Source: CAIQPV01 sp963719855 (lineage in GTDB: Bacteria > Pseudomonadota > Gammaproteobacteria > Burkholderiales > Gallionellaceae). From it: a stretch of 64,000 nt of DNA. Positions 26,636 to 34,835 of this stretch are shown here, piece after piece. Numbering within the stretch: position 1 is the stretch's first letter; every line of letters starts with the position of its first letter. Under the pieces are notes generated by a model. It searched no databases and was not told the DNA's origin. It worked only from the letters and a program-made list of their open reading frames with translations. The stretch covers positions 1,054,001-1,118,000 of the forward strand of contig CAVRDK010000004.1 in assembly GCA_963719855.1 (NCBI GenBank), given 5' to 3'. Position numbers and translations under genes: made by a program.

Positions 26636-29083
26636 TCAATCATTAGAAGTAATGCTTGGAAACTTTGCTGAATGGATTATCTCAAGCAAAGGCCCCAAGT
26701 GTTTCTCGAAATGCTTCCAGCGAGCCACAGAACTTGAGTAAATGGGTTTGCGTACTTGGGTAACGCTGGCCGTGTGAACAGCCCTGCTGTTCTCATGGAA
26801 CTTGAGGCAGGCCGAATCCCATGGCAGCCCCAGATAATCCAGCATGCGCCTCGCCTCATGCTCTGTATCGGCAACATTGTCTTCATAGCGCACATCGAGT
26901 ATCCGGCCAGGTGGCAGAACGTTGTGCCAGTGCTGCATCAGTTTCTTGTAACGCAGATACTGCCTTCCAAGAGTTTCAAGATCATAGCTATATTCGTGTC
27001 CACGAGTGAAGCGCAGGGCGTAGCAGGAGAAACAGGTATCCATCGGGTCACGCATAGAATGGATAATCTTCGCATTGGGCAACATCAGATGGATCAGCCC
27101 CAAATGGCAATAGTTGGCAGGTAGCTTGTCGGTAATATAACGTGCTTCAGGAGCGAATTGCCAGACCCGGTCAAGATATGCCTGCCCGAGCTTGCGCAAT
27201 GTTAATAAATCATCTTCACCTTTTATCGAATCGCGGAGGAGAAGTGTTTCCTTGAATGTTGAGTGTTCTCCTGCACCGAAAATGGCTGGGTGGCTGGAAA
27301 GAATTTGTTCAATGAGTGTTGAGCCGGAGCGCAGCATGCCCACGATGAATATCGGTACTGGTTCATCTTGAATGGGGGGCAGGGTCTTTGCAAGGGCGGC
27401 GCATTCATTGAACAGGTCAGCGGTGAAAAAGCTGCACGTATTTTCCAGAAAACGCTCCTCACTGGCTTCATCGAAAGGATGTCCCTGATAGTGGAGCCGG
27501 TTTCCTTCTTCATATGCGCTAAAGGATTTATCATATTGACCGATATTTTCCATGGCTTTGCCCACGGCAAAATTCAGCTTGATTCGCTCTTCTAGCGGCA
27601 GTGATTCGCGCCGGGCGTAGACTGCTTCGAGTTGATTGAAACGGGGATCATCCTGCCGGTAAGGGATATACAAGAGAGCCGTGGACAAAGGTCTTGCCTC
27701 GCCGGGAGCCAGTTCAATTGCCTTGCTCAGAAATTTTTCAGCTTCGCCTATTTTGCCGAGCGCCATGAGGGCGCTACCCAAGTTGCTGTATACCTCAGAG
27801 AGATTCGGCTTGATCTCTATCGCCCTCCGGTAACTGGCCTCGGCCTCATCAAACCTGCTCAGATCAAGAAAAGTATTTCCCAGATTGTTGTGCGCTTCTG
27901 CATAATCCGGATTAATCTCTATCGCCCGCCGATAACTTGCCTCGGCTTCACCTAACCGGCCCAGTTCATAAAGTGTAACACCCAGATTGTTGTGCGCCTC
28001 CGCATAACCTGGCTTAATCTCTAAGGCGTACAGGAAACTGGCTTCTGCCTCATCTAACCTGCCCATGTCACGGAGGATAATGCCAAGGTTGTAATGTGCA
28101 TCGGCATAACCCGGACTGATCTGCAGCACACGCCGATAACTAGCCTCGGCTTCATCCAGTCGGCCCATATCACGGAGGGTGGTGCCGAGGTTATTGTGTG
28201 CCTCGGCATAATTCGGCTTGAGTTGTAGTGCCCGAATGAAACAGACCTCTGCCTCTTCCAAGCGCCCCTGATCCAGAAGGGTAATACCCAGATTGTAATG
28301 CGCCTCCATATAATCCGGTTTAAGCTGTAAAGCGTGGCGGTAACTGGCCTCGGCCTCTTTTATGCCGCCCCGATCCCGGAGGGTAATGCCCAGGTTATTG
28401 TGCGCCTCGGCATAATCCGGCTTAAGTTGTAGTGCCCGAATGAAACAGCCCTCTGCCTCTTCCAAACGCCCCATATCCAGAAGGGTAATGCCCAGATTAT
28501 TGTACGCCTCAGCGTTATCCGGCTTAATCTGTAGCGCGCGCCGGTAACTGGCTTCGGCTTCATTTAAGCGGCCCCGATCCCGGAGGGTAATGCCCAGGTT
28601 GTTGTGTGCCTCGGCATAATCCTGCTTGAGTTGTAATGCACGAATGAAACAGTCCTCGGCCTCTTCCAGGCGCCCCATATCCAGAAGGGTGATGCCCAGA
28701 TTATTGTGTACCTCGGCGTTATCCGGCTTGATTTGTAAGGAGCACAGGAAGCTGGCTTCGGCCTCCTCTAGTCGGCCAAAATCCCGGAGTGTCATGCCCA
28801 GATTATTGTGCGCATCAGGGTTGCCTGGCGACAGTGCTGCTGCTTTTTGCATGGGCGCCAGCGCTTCCTCGCGACGCCCCAGTAGCATGAGCACCGCACC
28901 CAACACCGTCCAGCTAAATCCGTGCAGGGGAAAGCGCATCGTCATTGCCTGCGCCAGATGTGCTGCTTCCGTGTATCGCCCTTCGGTGAACAATGCCACC
29001 ACCGTATTGATCTCCTGAGGAGTGGGGCTATTCCACTTGCGTGAGGCAGCTTTCTTGCTTGATTGGGCTTTATCTTTTTTCAT
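26636..29083 (-). CDS. TPR sulfotransferase
   Basis: An 815-residue paralogue of the previous gene without the SEC-C motif; its N-terminus is short and basic (KKDKAQSSKKAASRK). It has 11 consecutive TPRs followed by the same sulfotransferase domain (GMLRSGSTLIEQILSSHP, HSMRDPMDTCFSCY). The middle repeats alternate between two types (ASYRRALQIKP and CFIRALQLKP), a 68-residue/204-base higher-order repeat that marks recent expansion. The ATG at 29083 avoids overlap with the upstream gene; the gap to it is 14 bases, so the genes form one operon. Confidence 0.9.
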   Translation of the reverse strand: MKKDKAQSSKKAASRKWNSPTPQEINTVVALFTEGRYTEAAHLAQAMTMRFPLHGFSWTVLGAVLMLLGRREEALAPMQKAAALSPGNPDAHNNLGMTLRDFGRLEEAEASFLCSLQIKPDNAEVHNNLGITLLDMGRLEEAEDCFIRALQLKQDYAEAHNNLGITLRDRGRLNEAEASYRRALQIKPDNAEAYNNLGITLLDMGRLEEAEGCFIRALQLKPDYAEAHNNLGITLRDRGGIKEAEASYRHALQLKPDYMEAHYNLGITLLDQGRLEEAEVCFIRALQLKPNYAEAHNNLGTTLRDMGRLDEAEASYRRVLQISPGYADAHYNLGIILRDMGRLDEAEASFLYALEIKPGYAEAHNNLGVTLYELGRLGEAEASYRRAIEINPDYAEAHNNLGNTFLDLSRFDEAEASYRRAIEIKPNLSEVYSNLGSALMALGKIGEAEKFLSKAIELAPGEARPLSTALLYIPYRQDDPRFNQLEAVYARRESLPLEERIKLNFAVGKAMENIGQYDKSFSAYEEGNRLHYQGHPFDEASEERFLENTCSFFTADLFNECAALAKTLPPIQDEPVPIFIVGMLRSGSTLIEQILSSHPAIFGAGEHSTFKETLLLRDSIKGEDDLLTLRKLGQAYLDRVWQFAPEARYITDKLPANYCHLGLIHLMLPNAKIIHSMRDPMDTCFSCYALRFTRGHEYSYDLETLGRQYLRYKKLMQHWHNVLPPGRILDVRYEDNVADTEHEARRMLDYLGLPWDSACLKFHENSRAVHTASVTQVRKPIYSSSVARWKHFEKHLGPLLEIIHSAKFPSITSND

Positions 29084-29097
29084 GCCTAATCGCCAAA

Positions 29098-29952
29098 TTA
29101 TTGGGGAAAGACTTTCGATAGATCGGTGGCCCCTAAACTCCACTCGATGATTCCGATATATCCGTCCGGTGCGGCCACCACGATGGATTTATTATTTACA
29201 TGTGCTACCGCGCCAGGAAGATAGTTGTGCGTCTCTGTCCAGCCAACCGCACGTCTGACACAAATCCAGACGCCATTTATACAAGCCAGGCATTCGAGCA
29301 AACCCAAGGCCCTGACTTTTCGCATGATGGTGTCCACCGAGTTGGAAAAATTAATCGTTCGATCCTCTTGGCTAAGATTTGGCCAGTAGTCTCCCGGCCC
29401 TTGAGGAATGGCTTGATTCCACAACATCGGAAAATTATTAGCCACCCGATCAGCAAGGCGGCCAGACGCCATCTGAATTTTCAGGCTCAATCTTTCGTGA
29501 CACTCGCTGTCGTCGAGCGGGAATGTCTCTGCAGCCAGAATGTCGCCGGTATCAAAATCCGGAAAGAGCTGATGACAGGTTACCGCCCACGACTTTCTAT
29601 TTTCCAATATGGCTCTCACTATCGGATAAGGGCCGCGTGCCTCGGGCAAGGGCGAAGGATGGAAATTCACGGCATGTTTCAGATACGGGCGCCAATCGCC
29701 GATGCGCCATTTGTAACCGGCTACAATCAACGCTTCGCAGCCACTTTCAGCTAGCCCCCGCAGATCATCATCGGTCATGCGTGACAGCTGCACATTGATG
29801 TGCTTGCTTTGTGCAAGCTCAATGATTTTGTGGTTGCTTTCAGTGCTGCCCTGCGTCGAAAAAGAAAAGAGTTTTACCGGCTCCCAACCTGCCTTAAGAA
29901 ATCCGTTGAATACGCTTAATGAACTATCGCACCCGGTAATAGCAAAACGCAT
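29098..29952 (-). CDS. Formyltransferase-family protein
   Basis: A 284-residue protein with a formyl_trans_N fold, as in methionyl-tRNA or sugar N-formyltransferases. The catalytic Asn-His-Asp set is present: NFHPSPLPEARG and DFDTGDI. The C-terminal part (about 200-284) is short and resembles the Fmt C-domain only weakly. It would use 10-formyl-tetrahydrofolate on an amine, possibly an amino sugar. Directly precedes the TPR-sulfotransferase genes in the same operon. Confidence 0.85.
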   Translation of the reverse strand: MRFAITGCDSSLSVFNGFLKAGWEPVKLFSFSTQGSTESNHKIIELAQSKHINVQLSRMTDDDLRGLAESGCEALIVAGYKWRIGDWRPYLKHAVNFHPSPLPEARGPYPIVRAILENRKSWAVTCHQLFPDFDTGDILAAETFPLDDSECHERLSLKIQMASGRLADRVANNFPMLWNQAIPQGPGDYWPNLSQEDRTINFSNSVDTIMRKVRALGLLECLACINGVWICVRRAVGWTETHNYLPGAVAHVNNKSIVVAAPDGYIGIIEWSLGATDLSKVFPQ

Positions 29953-29985
29953 AGTGTTTCCTTGGTTTTGTGGTGGGAATATCCG

Positions 29986-30333
29986 TCACTCCACATAAGC
30001 CTCTATTGGCAAATCGTCAGTTAAGATTGCAATATCTAAGTCTGAGCTGTCATGTTCAGTTACATTCTGCCAGTAGCCGATACCTCCGCAGAGAAGGGCG
30101 ATACACAACAATACGGTTGCCCAGTAATAATTGTGGCGATGAAATTTTGTGTCATGCCCTAATCCAGCCAAAGCACTAATCCAGACAAAACTTCTGGAGG
30201 AGTTGCGCGCATCAAAGCGAGCCAAGGCTTGCACGCGCGCCCCCTTCAGTCGCATCAACGTGGGCTGATCAAGTTTGGCTGACGAGCAATTAAGCTGTTG
30301 CCTGATTAAATCTACGTTTAGTTCTTCGTTCAT
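29986..30333 (-). CDS. DUF3619-family putative anti-sigma protein (orphan copy)
   Basis: A 115-residue protein with one membrane helix (ATVLLCIALLCGGIGYW). It aligns over its whole length with the chromosomal protein at 40787-41128, including LDQPTLMRLKGARVQALARFDAR and VTEHDSSDLDIAILTDDLPIEAYVE. On the chromosome the family member follows a sigma factor gene; here no sigma gene is present. It is the first gene of the leftward cargo operon, so it may regulate or be a passenger from a related genome. Confidence 0.85.
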   Translation of the reverse strand: MNEELNVDLIRQQLNCSSAKLDQPTLMRLKGARVQALARFDARNSSRSFVWISALAGLGHDTKFHRHNYYWATVLLCIALLCGGIGYWQNVTEHDSSDLDIAILTDDLPIEAYVE

Positions 30334-30955
30334 GGCGCATCAGTTTTTTACAGACTTTCCACAAAGTAATACGGTAGATCTGCCCGAAAATTTCATTGTC
30401 ACCACCCCCGGTAAATTATTGCCCTTAAAAAATGGCCGCCCACCAGTTGGCGGGCGACTTAAAGGGATAACTCATCTTGTAGCATTAAGGTCAATGAAAG
30501 GACTGTCTTGCTTTAGATTGGTAATCCATAGGGAGACGCGAGAAGCACTCTAATACAGCCAAGTAAGCACAGTGTGTCCGCTTTGTATTGGAAAATATTT
30601 ATTTTTATTTGCGAAGTATCTGAGAGGTCGTGACTCAAAGATTTTTCAACACCTGATAGGTGTTTATGGCATCGAAGCGAATTGGCCTCGCTGTGCAGAC
30701 GGCTTCGGTCAAGTAGAGGATGGTCGCCAAGAGCAAGCCGAAAAATAAAGCCGTTGGATTTTGCCTTTGAGCGCGTAATTAAAGTCTCTAAAAAAACATT
30801 GTGGGATCTAAATCATTTCAAAAAATGTATTGCTGCTTACAAAGCCGACATACTGTGATTACGTGGAAAGAATAGATTGCTGACGCTGTTCTCTCCGTCG
30901 TCAGTCTATTTTAATAGGTAGATGTCGGTTATGAACGCAATTTAGGAAATAGCTC
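30334..30955. other. 622-bp noncoding region between divergent cargo operons
   Basis: No gene can be supported. It must hold the promoters of the leftward operon (DUF3619 onward) and the rightward genes. Positions 30421-30600 are the diverged duplicate of 21855-22055 (hairpin plus CCAAGTAAGCACAGTGTGTC). A piece at 30790-30800 (GTCTCTAAAAA) resembles one arm of the palindrome at 43993. Confidence 0.6.
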
Positions 30956-31048
30956 ATGTCATATCCAACAAAATTAATCTATGCAGATTTTCTGATTGGG
31001 CTGGCAACATGCATTTCTGTAGTCGTCCTTGCCGTAATACTTTTTTAA
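30956..31048 (+). CDS. 30-residue single-pass membrane peptide
   Basis: ATG at 30956 opens 30 codons ending TAA at 31046-31048. The peptide begins MSYPTKLIYADF and continues with a hydrophobic helix (LIGLATCISVVVLAVILF). An AGGA ribosome site lies eight bases upstream. It lies 42 bases before the LTXXQ gene in the same direction, so it may be translated from the same mRNA. Family unknown; small membrane proteins often modulate transporters or sensors, but that is not shown here. Confidence 0.6.
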   Translation: MSYPTKLIYADFLIGLATCISVVVLAVILF

Positions 31049-31090
31049 CCCTTTCACTTACCGTGAAAACATTCAAATTCGGAGAATGAC

Positions 31091-31606
31091 ATGAACATAA
31101 AGCTAAGCAAACTGATAATGCCCGTTATCGCACTTGGGGCGTTCCTGATTCCAGCTTTTCAGTCGGTGGCCTTGGCGAGCCCTGACGAGCATCATAATCA
31201 AATGCAGATAAGCCCAGAAAAAATACATGAGCATATGAAAGCCAGATTGGATAAATTGGCAGCGCGCCTTGAAATTAAAACTTCACAGCAAGCTGCGTGG
31301 GAAGAATATGCCAAGTCTGTGGAATCGCTTGCGGATCGAAGTGCAAAAAGACCAAACCATGATGCGGATGCGGCAACTATTTCGCGCTATCGGGCAGAAA
31401 GAGCAACAGAATTTGCCAAGAAACTGACAGTGATTGCCGATGCGACCGACAAATTGCAAAAAGTGCTGACAGAAGATCAACAAAAAATCCTGAGTCAAGT
31501 AATACGTCTTCACGGTCATCACCATAAGCATCATGGATCGCACGGTAAAAACCATGAGCAAGACCGTGTAGGTCATGAGTGGAAACATGGCGCCGATGAA
31601 AGATAG
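31091..31606 (+). CDS. Exported LTXXQ (Spy/CpxP-like) protein with His-rich tail
   Basis: A 171-residue periplasmic protein: signal peptide to about residue 30 (IALGAFLIPAFQSVALA), helical body with the LTEDQQ motif, and a tail rich in His (HGHHHKHHGSHGKNH) likely to bind metal. Spy/CpxP relatives act as chaperones or stress sensors in the envelope. GGAG lies six bases before the ATG. It is the intact paralogue of the protein at 21429. Confidence 0.88.
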   Translation: MNIKLSKLIMPVIALGAFLIPAFQSVALASPDEHHNQMQISPEKIHEHMKARLDKLAARLEIKTSQQAAWEEYAKSVESLADRSAKRPNHDADAATISRYRAERATEFAKKLTVIADATDKLQKVLTEDQQKILSQVIRLHGHHHKHHGSHGKNHEQDRVGHEWKHGADER

Positions 31607-31764
31607 GACATCCGTTTGGCGTGTGCATATCCGATCAAAAGGAACCTTGTATTACTTGGGGGGTCGCAGGAAAATGGGTGTAAAGTGGATTGTGGCTAAC
31701 AGAAAAGGAGTTGCTAACTCGTTCGCAGGTGTTTTGCAAAGAACGCTTAAGTGGGAGTCATATC

Positions 31765-32130
31765 ATGAAAACTTTATTGATAGTAATTCTTGCAATTTTA
31801 TCAATTTCTTCCTCTCCGGCTTACGCTTATCGTGGTTGGGGTTGGAGAGGTGGCTGGGTTGGTCCAGTGGTGGTGGGCGGTGTTGTTGCTTATGACTTGG
31901 CTTATCCATATCCATACCCATACGCTTATCCATATCCTTACCCAGTATATGATCAGCCGTATCCAGTCTATGTTCAACCTGCTCCAGTTCAGGCTCAACC
32001 CCAGCCTCAACCGCCTGCACAGTCATGGTATTACTGCGCTTCGGCAAAAGGTTATTATCCTTATGTAACCAATTGCCCAGAAGGATGGAAGCTAGTACCG
32101 GCCCAACCACCTCAGGCTGCACCGCATTAG
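31765..32130 (+). CDS. Exported Tyr-Pro-repeat protein
   Basis: A 121-residue protein with a signal peptide (LLIVILAILSISSSPAYA) followed by an RGWGWRGGW stretch, a hydrophobic VVVGGVV, many YP dipeptides, then QAQPQPQP and a C-terminal WYYCASAKGYYPYVTNCPEGW with two Cys. This C-terminal unit is common in small proteobacterial surface proteins of unknown role. GGGAG lies seven bases before the ATG at 31765. The Tyr residues could be sulfation targets in this context, which is speculation. Confidence 0.8.
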   Translation: MKTLLIVILAILSISSSPAYAYRGWGWRGGWVGPVVVGGVVAYDLAYPYPYPYAYPYPYPVYDQPYPVYVQPAPVQAQPQPQPPAQSWYYCASAKGYYPYVTNCPEGWKLVPAQPPQAAPH

Positions 32131-32208
32131 ACATCATGTCTTGAGTAGATTGGGAGGTGTATAGTGTTCAGTTCGGTTTTGCTTAACAATAGTCTGGAGG
32201 TTGAAGTC

Positions 32209-32408
32209 ATGCGTTATTCTGTTATTGCAGTAGCTTTGTTGGGTGTTCTTGCGGGATGTGCAAGTGTTCCGAATGGTTCCAGTGTTGCGGTGATGCCTGC
32301 TCCTGGTAAATCATTTGAACAATTTAATGCCGAAGACCAGGCGTGCAGGCAATTTGCGCAAAATTCTATCGGAACATCGGCCAACCAAGCTGCAGCAGAC
32401 AGTGAGGT
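32209..32408 (+). pseudogene. Lipoprotein (glycine-zipper type), 3' end cut off by IS66
   Basis: Starts at ATG 32209 after a GGAGG site. Signal ends LLGVLAGCAS with the lipobox Cys, then ACRQFAQNSIGTSANQAAADSEV, the usual lead-in to a glycine-zipper membrane segment. The zipper itself is missing because the right IS66 begins at 32409; the stop codon comes from the IS end. The missing 3' part is not found next to either IS66. Confidence 0.85.
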
Positions 32409-32435
32409 GTAAGCGATTCAGGAAGTGCAGGCTAT

Positions 32436-34043
32436 TCAGCGAGGCGTGATGTCAGCTAAAGTCGCCGCATGGAAATTCCACGGCAACAACTTATCCATTT
32501 CATCCGCCGTTTGTGCTGCGGGCAGATGCTCCAGCACATGGCGCAGCCATGTGTATGGCTCTGCGCCGTTTACTTTGGCGGTTTCAACAAGCGAATAGAT
32601 AATCGCGCTAGCGTTGGCACCGGCTGGTGTATCGCTAAACAACCAAGCCTTGCGGCCAACCACGAAGGGGCGGATCGCGTTTTCGCAGCGGTTGTTGTCG
32701 ATTGGCAGATCGCCGCGCTCAGGGTAGCGAACCAACTTGCCCCAGTAATCTCGCATATAGGACAGCGCGCCACCCAGTGCGCTCTTTGGCGGAACCATGG
32801 GCAGCAGCTTTTCCATCCAGTCATGCAACTCATCGAGCACCGGTATGCTGTTCTCCTGACGTGCGGCATAGCGCACCTCAATTGTGGAATTCTTGTGCTC
32901 CTTTTCAATGCCGTAAAGCTTGCCGATCATGGCGACCGCCTGGTCGGCATGACCGTGCGTGCCTTTCAGTTGCACCTTCACGGCCTCCACAAACTTGCGG
33001 CGAACATGCGCCCAGCAAACCAGATGCTCGATGCCATCGGTTTTGGCAAGCTTGTTATAGCCCTCGTAGCCGTCCGTCATCAGATAACCCTGATATCCCA
33101 GCAGCAGGCGCGCCGGTACTTCCCCGCTACGACTCGGGTCATAGTCGTAAATCACCACCGGCTTTCCGGGTGGCCCGCCCGTCTGCACCCACATGTAACT
33201 GTTGGAGGCCGGACTCTTATTCTTTTCCTTGAGCACCTGTACCACCGTTTCATCCATGTGGATGAAGGGGGCATCAAACAAGATGTCCCGCATCAGGTTG
33301 TGCAGCGGTTGCAGTGCGGCACTCGCGCCGATCACCCAGCGCGCCAGCGTCTGGCGCGGCACTGTCACATCGTGACGGGCCAGCACCTTCTCGAATCTAG
33401 CCAGCGGCAAGCCATCGACATACTTGGTCGTCAACAGCATCGCCAGCAAACTTGGACTGGCATTGCTCTTGGGCAAGGGTTGTGGCGGCAAAGCCGCCGT
33501 TACTGGTGCGTGTTCGCTGGCCTTGCATCCATACACCAACCGGATATGTTGCAGCACGCGCACCTGCATCGGGACGATGTCGAGCTGTTCGCTGACAACT
33601 CGGTTGATGACCACCATCGGTGTGCCGCAACCGCAGGTGCGTTCGGATTCCGGCACGTCGTGAATGATCTGTACCCGTTCAAGTTCTGGCGGCAGCGGGC
33701 TGCGTTTGCCGCGTGCGGGCTTTTGAGCCTTGGCGGGTGCCGATACCGGCAACGGCGCAACATCCTGTGCCTCGGTTGAGGTTGCGGCCAGTACTTCCGC
33801 TTCGTCGAATAGGTGAAACTGTGCAACACTCTCTGAACTCGGGCCAAACATGCGGCGGCGCGCTAATGCGATTTGTTCGTACAGGTAGGTGACGTGTTCG
33901 GCAAAGGCGATCTTTGCATTGACAGCTGCAATTAACAGCGCTGTAAGTGCTGCCGGGTCGGTCGGTAAAACGTCGGGTAAAGTGAACTCGGGAAGGTTGG
34001 CTCTGGAGCGATAATCCAGTGGTAAAACTGAAGACTTTTTCAT
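32436..34043 (-). CDS. tnpC: IS66 transposase TnpC
   Basis: A 535-residue DDE transposase, strongly similar to the left copy from residue about 70 onward (HMDETVVQV, TDGYEGYNK, DNNRCENAIRPF all intact), but with a different and shorter N-terminus that lacks most of the coiled coil. It looks full-length and potentially active. Confidence 0.96.
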   Translation of the reverse strand: MKKSSVLPLDYRSRANLPEFTLPDVLPTDPAALTALLIAAVNAKIAFAEHVTYLYEQIALARRRMFGPSSESVAQFHLFDEAEVLAATSTEAQDVAPLPVSAPAKAQKPARGKRSPLPPELERVQIIHDVPESERTCGCGTPMVVINRVVSEQLDIVPMQVRVLQHIRLVYGCKASEHAPVTAALPPQPLPKSNASPSLLAMLLTTKYVDGLPLARFEKVLARHDVTVPRQTLARWVIGASAALQPLHNLMRDILFDAPFIHMDETVVQVLKEKNKSPASNSYMWVQTGGPPGKPVVIYDYDPSRSGEVPARLLLGYQGYLMTDGYEGYNKLAKTDGIEHLVCWAHVRRKFVEAVKVQLKGTHGHADQAVAMIGKLYGIEKEHKNSTIEVRYAARQENSIPVLDELHDWMEKLLPMVPPKSALGGALSYMRDYWGKLVRYPERGDLPIDNNRCENAIRPFVVGRKAWLFSDTPAGANASAIIYSLVETAKVNGAEPYTWLRHVLEHLPAAQTADEMDKLLPWNFHAATLADITPR

Positions 34044-34077
34044 GTGTTTTAAGCATGAAGAATTCTATCAATTTACC

Positions 34078-34434
34078 CTATGAAATGCAAGCGTATTTCA
34101 ACGTTTTATGAGGTTTATTTCTCCACAAATCAAGGCCTTCAAGCAACCACTCGAATTCTCTGAGCGTGATCGTTTGTGTGTTCGTCTCGCTGTGTTTCGG
34201 CCAATGAAATTTATCTTCTTCCAAGCGCTTTTGCCACAGACAAAACCCATTGCGATGCCAGTACAACACCTTGATCTTATTCCGTGAGCGATTGACGAAT
34301 ACATACAACGCACTTCCAAACGGATTTAAACCCATTTCTTGTTCGACCATCACGCTCAGCCCATTAATCGCTTTCCGGAAGTCGATCGCGTCACGGCACA
34401 AATAGACTTGCTCGATAGTGCAGCCTGGATGCAT
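34078..34434 (-). CDS. tnpB: IS66 accessory protein TnpB
   Basis: A 118-residue Orf2 protein starting MHPGCTIEQVYLC, with DFRKAINGLSVMVEQEMG and the VNRSRNKIKVLYWHRNG motif. It overlaps the tnpA stop, as in the left copy. The longer upstream open frame is only a shadow of tnpA. Confidence 0.95.
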   Translation of the reverse strand: MHPGCTIEQVYLCRDAIDFRKAINGLSVMVEQEMGLNPFGSALYVFVNRSRNKIKVLYWHRNGFCLWQKRLEEDKFHWPKHSETNTQTITLREFEWLLEGLDLWRNKPHKTLKYACIS

Positions 34435-34745
34435 TAGCGTGCTCCCGGCAAAGTGCGGCTCAGCGCTGCCAACCATTCCGGTGCGGGCAACGCCGACATT
34501 TCCAGATGCAGACCGGAAGGCAACACCAAAGTGCACTGGCATGGACGCTGTTCCGCAACGCGTAGCGCCACGAATTTGGGTTCAGATCCTACCTCACTTA
34601 CCCCGGCATTTGATTTCAGCTTGCGCTGCCAATAATACAAAGCGGCAATCGAGAGGTCGTGCTGCTTCGCATAGGCACTCGCTGAAATTGCCTCACGTTT
34701 GACGGCGGCGACATGCGCTGTCCAAAATTCCGTTCGATTCTTCAT
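34434..34745 (-). CDS. tnpA: IS66 accessory protein TnpA (helix-turn-helix)
   Basis: A 103-residue Orf1 protein beginning MKNRTEFWTAHVAAVK, with helix-turn-helix AISASAYAKQHDLSIAALYYWQ. The ATG at 34745 aligns with the start of the left copy; ten further in-frame codons upstream are probably not used. Confidence 0.92.
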   Translation of the reverse strand: MKNRTEFWTAHVAAVKREAISASAYAKQHDLSIAALYYWQRKLKSNAGVSEVGSEPKFVALRVAEQRPCQCTLVLPSGLHLEMSALPAPEWLAALSRTLPGAR

Positions 34746-34827
34746 GTTGGCTCCACCTTGTTTAAGATGTGCCAAGCATGCTGATATTTGATTTAGGCAA
34801 CAAGGGCGTTGTTAATGGGTCGCTTAC

Positions 34828-34835
34828 AAATAATC
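34828..34835. repeat. 8-bp target-site duplication, right copy
   Basis: AAATAATC directly after the transposon's right end, identical to 16442-16449. Confidence 0.95.

Larger units (their letters stand above)
16450..34827. mobile_element. 18.4-kb IS66-flanked composite transposon inserted in comF
   Basis: The unit begins GTATCCGCCCCATTAACC and ends in the inverted counterpart ...GGTTAATGGGTCGCTTAC-like sequence (GTTAATGGGTCGCTTAC). It is bounded by an IS66 element on each side, both in the same orientation, with an exact 8-bp target duplication outside only. The inner ends of the two elements have no matching flank (CGTAGCTC after the left element, AGTGAGGT before the right one). This supports movement of the whole unit, or alternatively insertion of one IS66 followed by recombination with a circle carrying the second IS66 and the cargo. 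Cargo is 18956-32408. Confidence 0.9.
32409..34827 (-). mobile_element. IS66-family element, right copy
   Basis: A 2419-bp element with tnpABC on the minus strand. The left, inner end is GTAAGCGATTCAGG, and the right, outer end reads GTAAGCGACCCATTAAC on the minus strand. It interrupts a lipoprotein gene on its inner side and comF on its outer side. Confidence 0.92.

Noticed and set aside
28100..28820. Regular 102/204-base DNA repeats resembling an array
   Set aside because: They are TPR codons within one protein frame, not a CRISPR or satellite.
30600..30955. Possible remnant of a transposase in the divergent gap
   Set aside because: A short open stretch ending near 30750 has no clear transposase motif.
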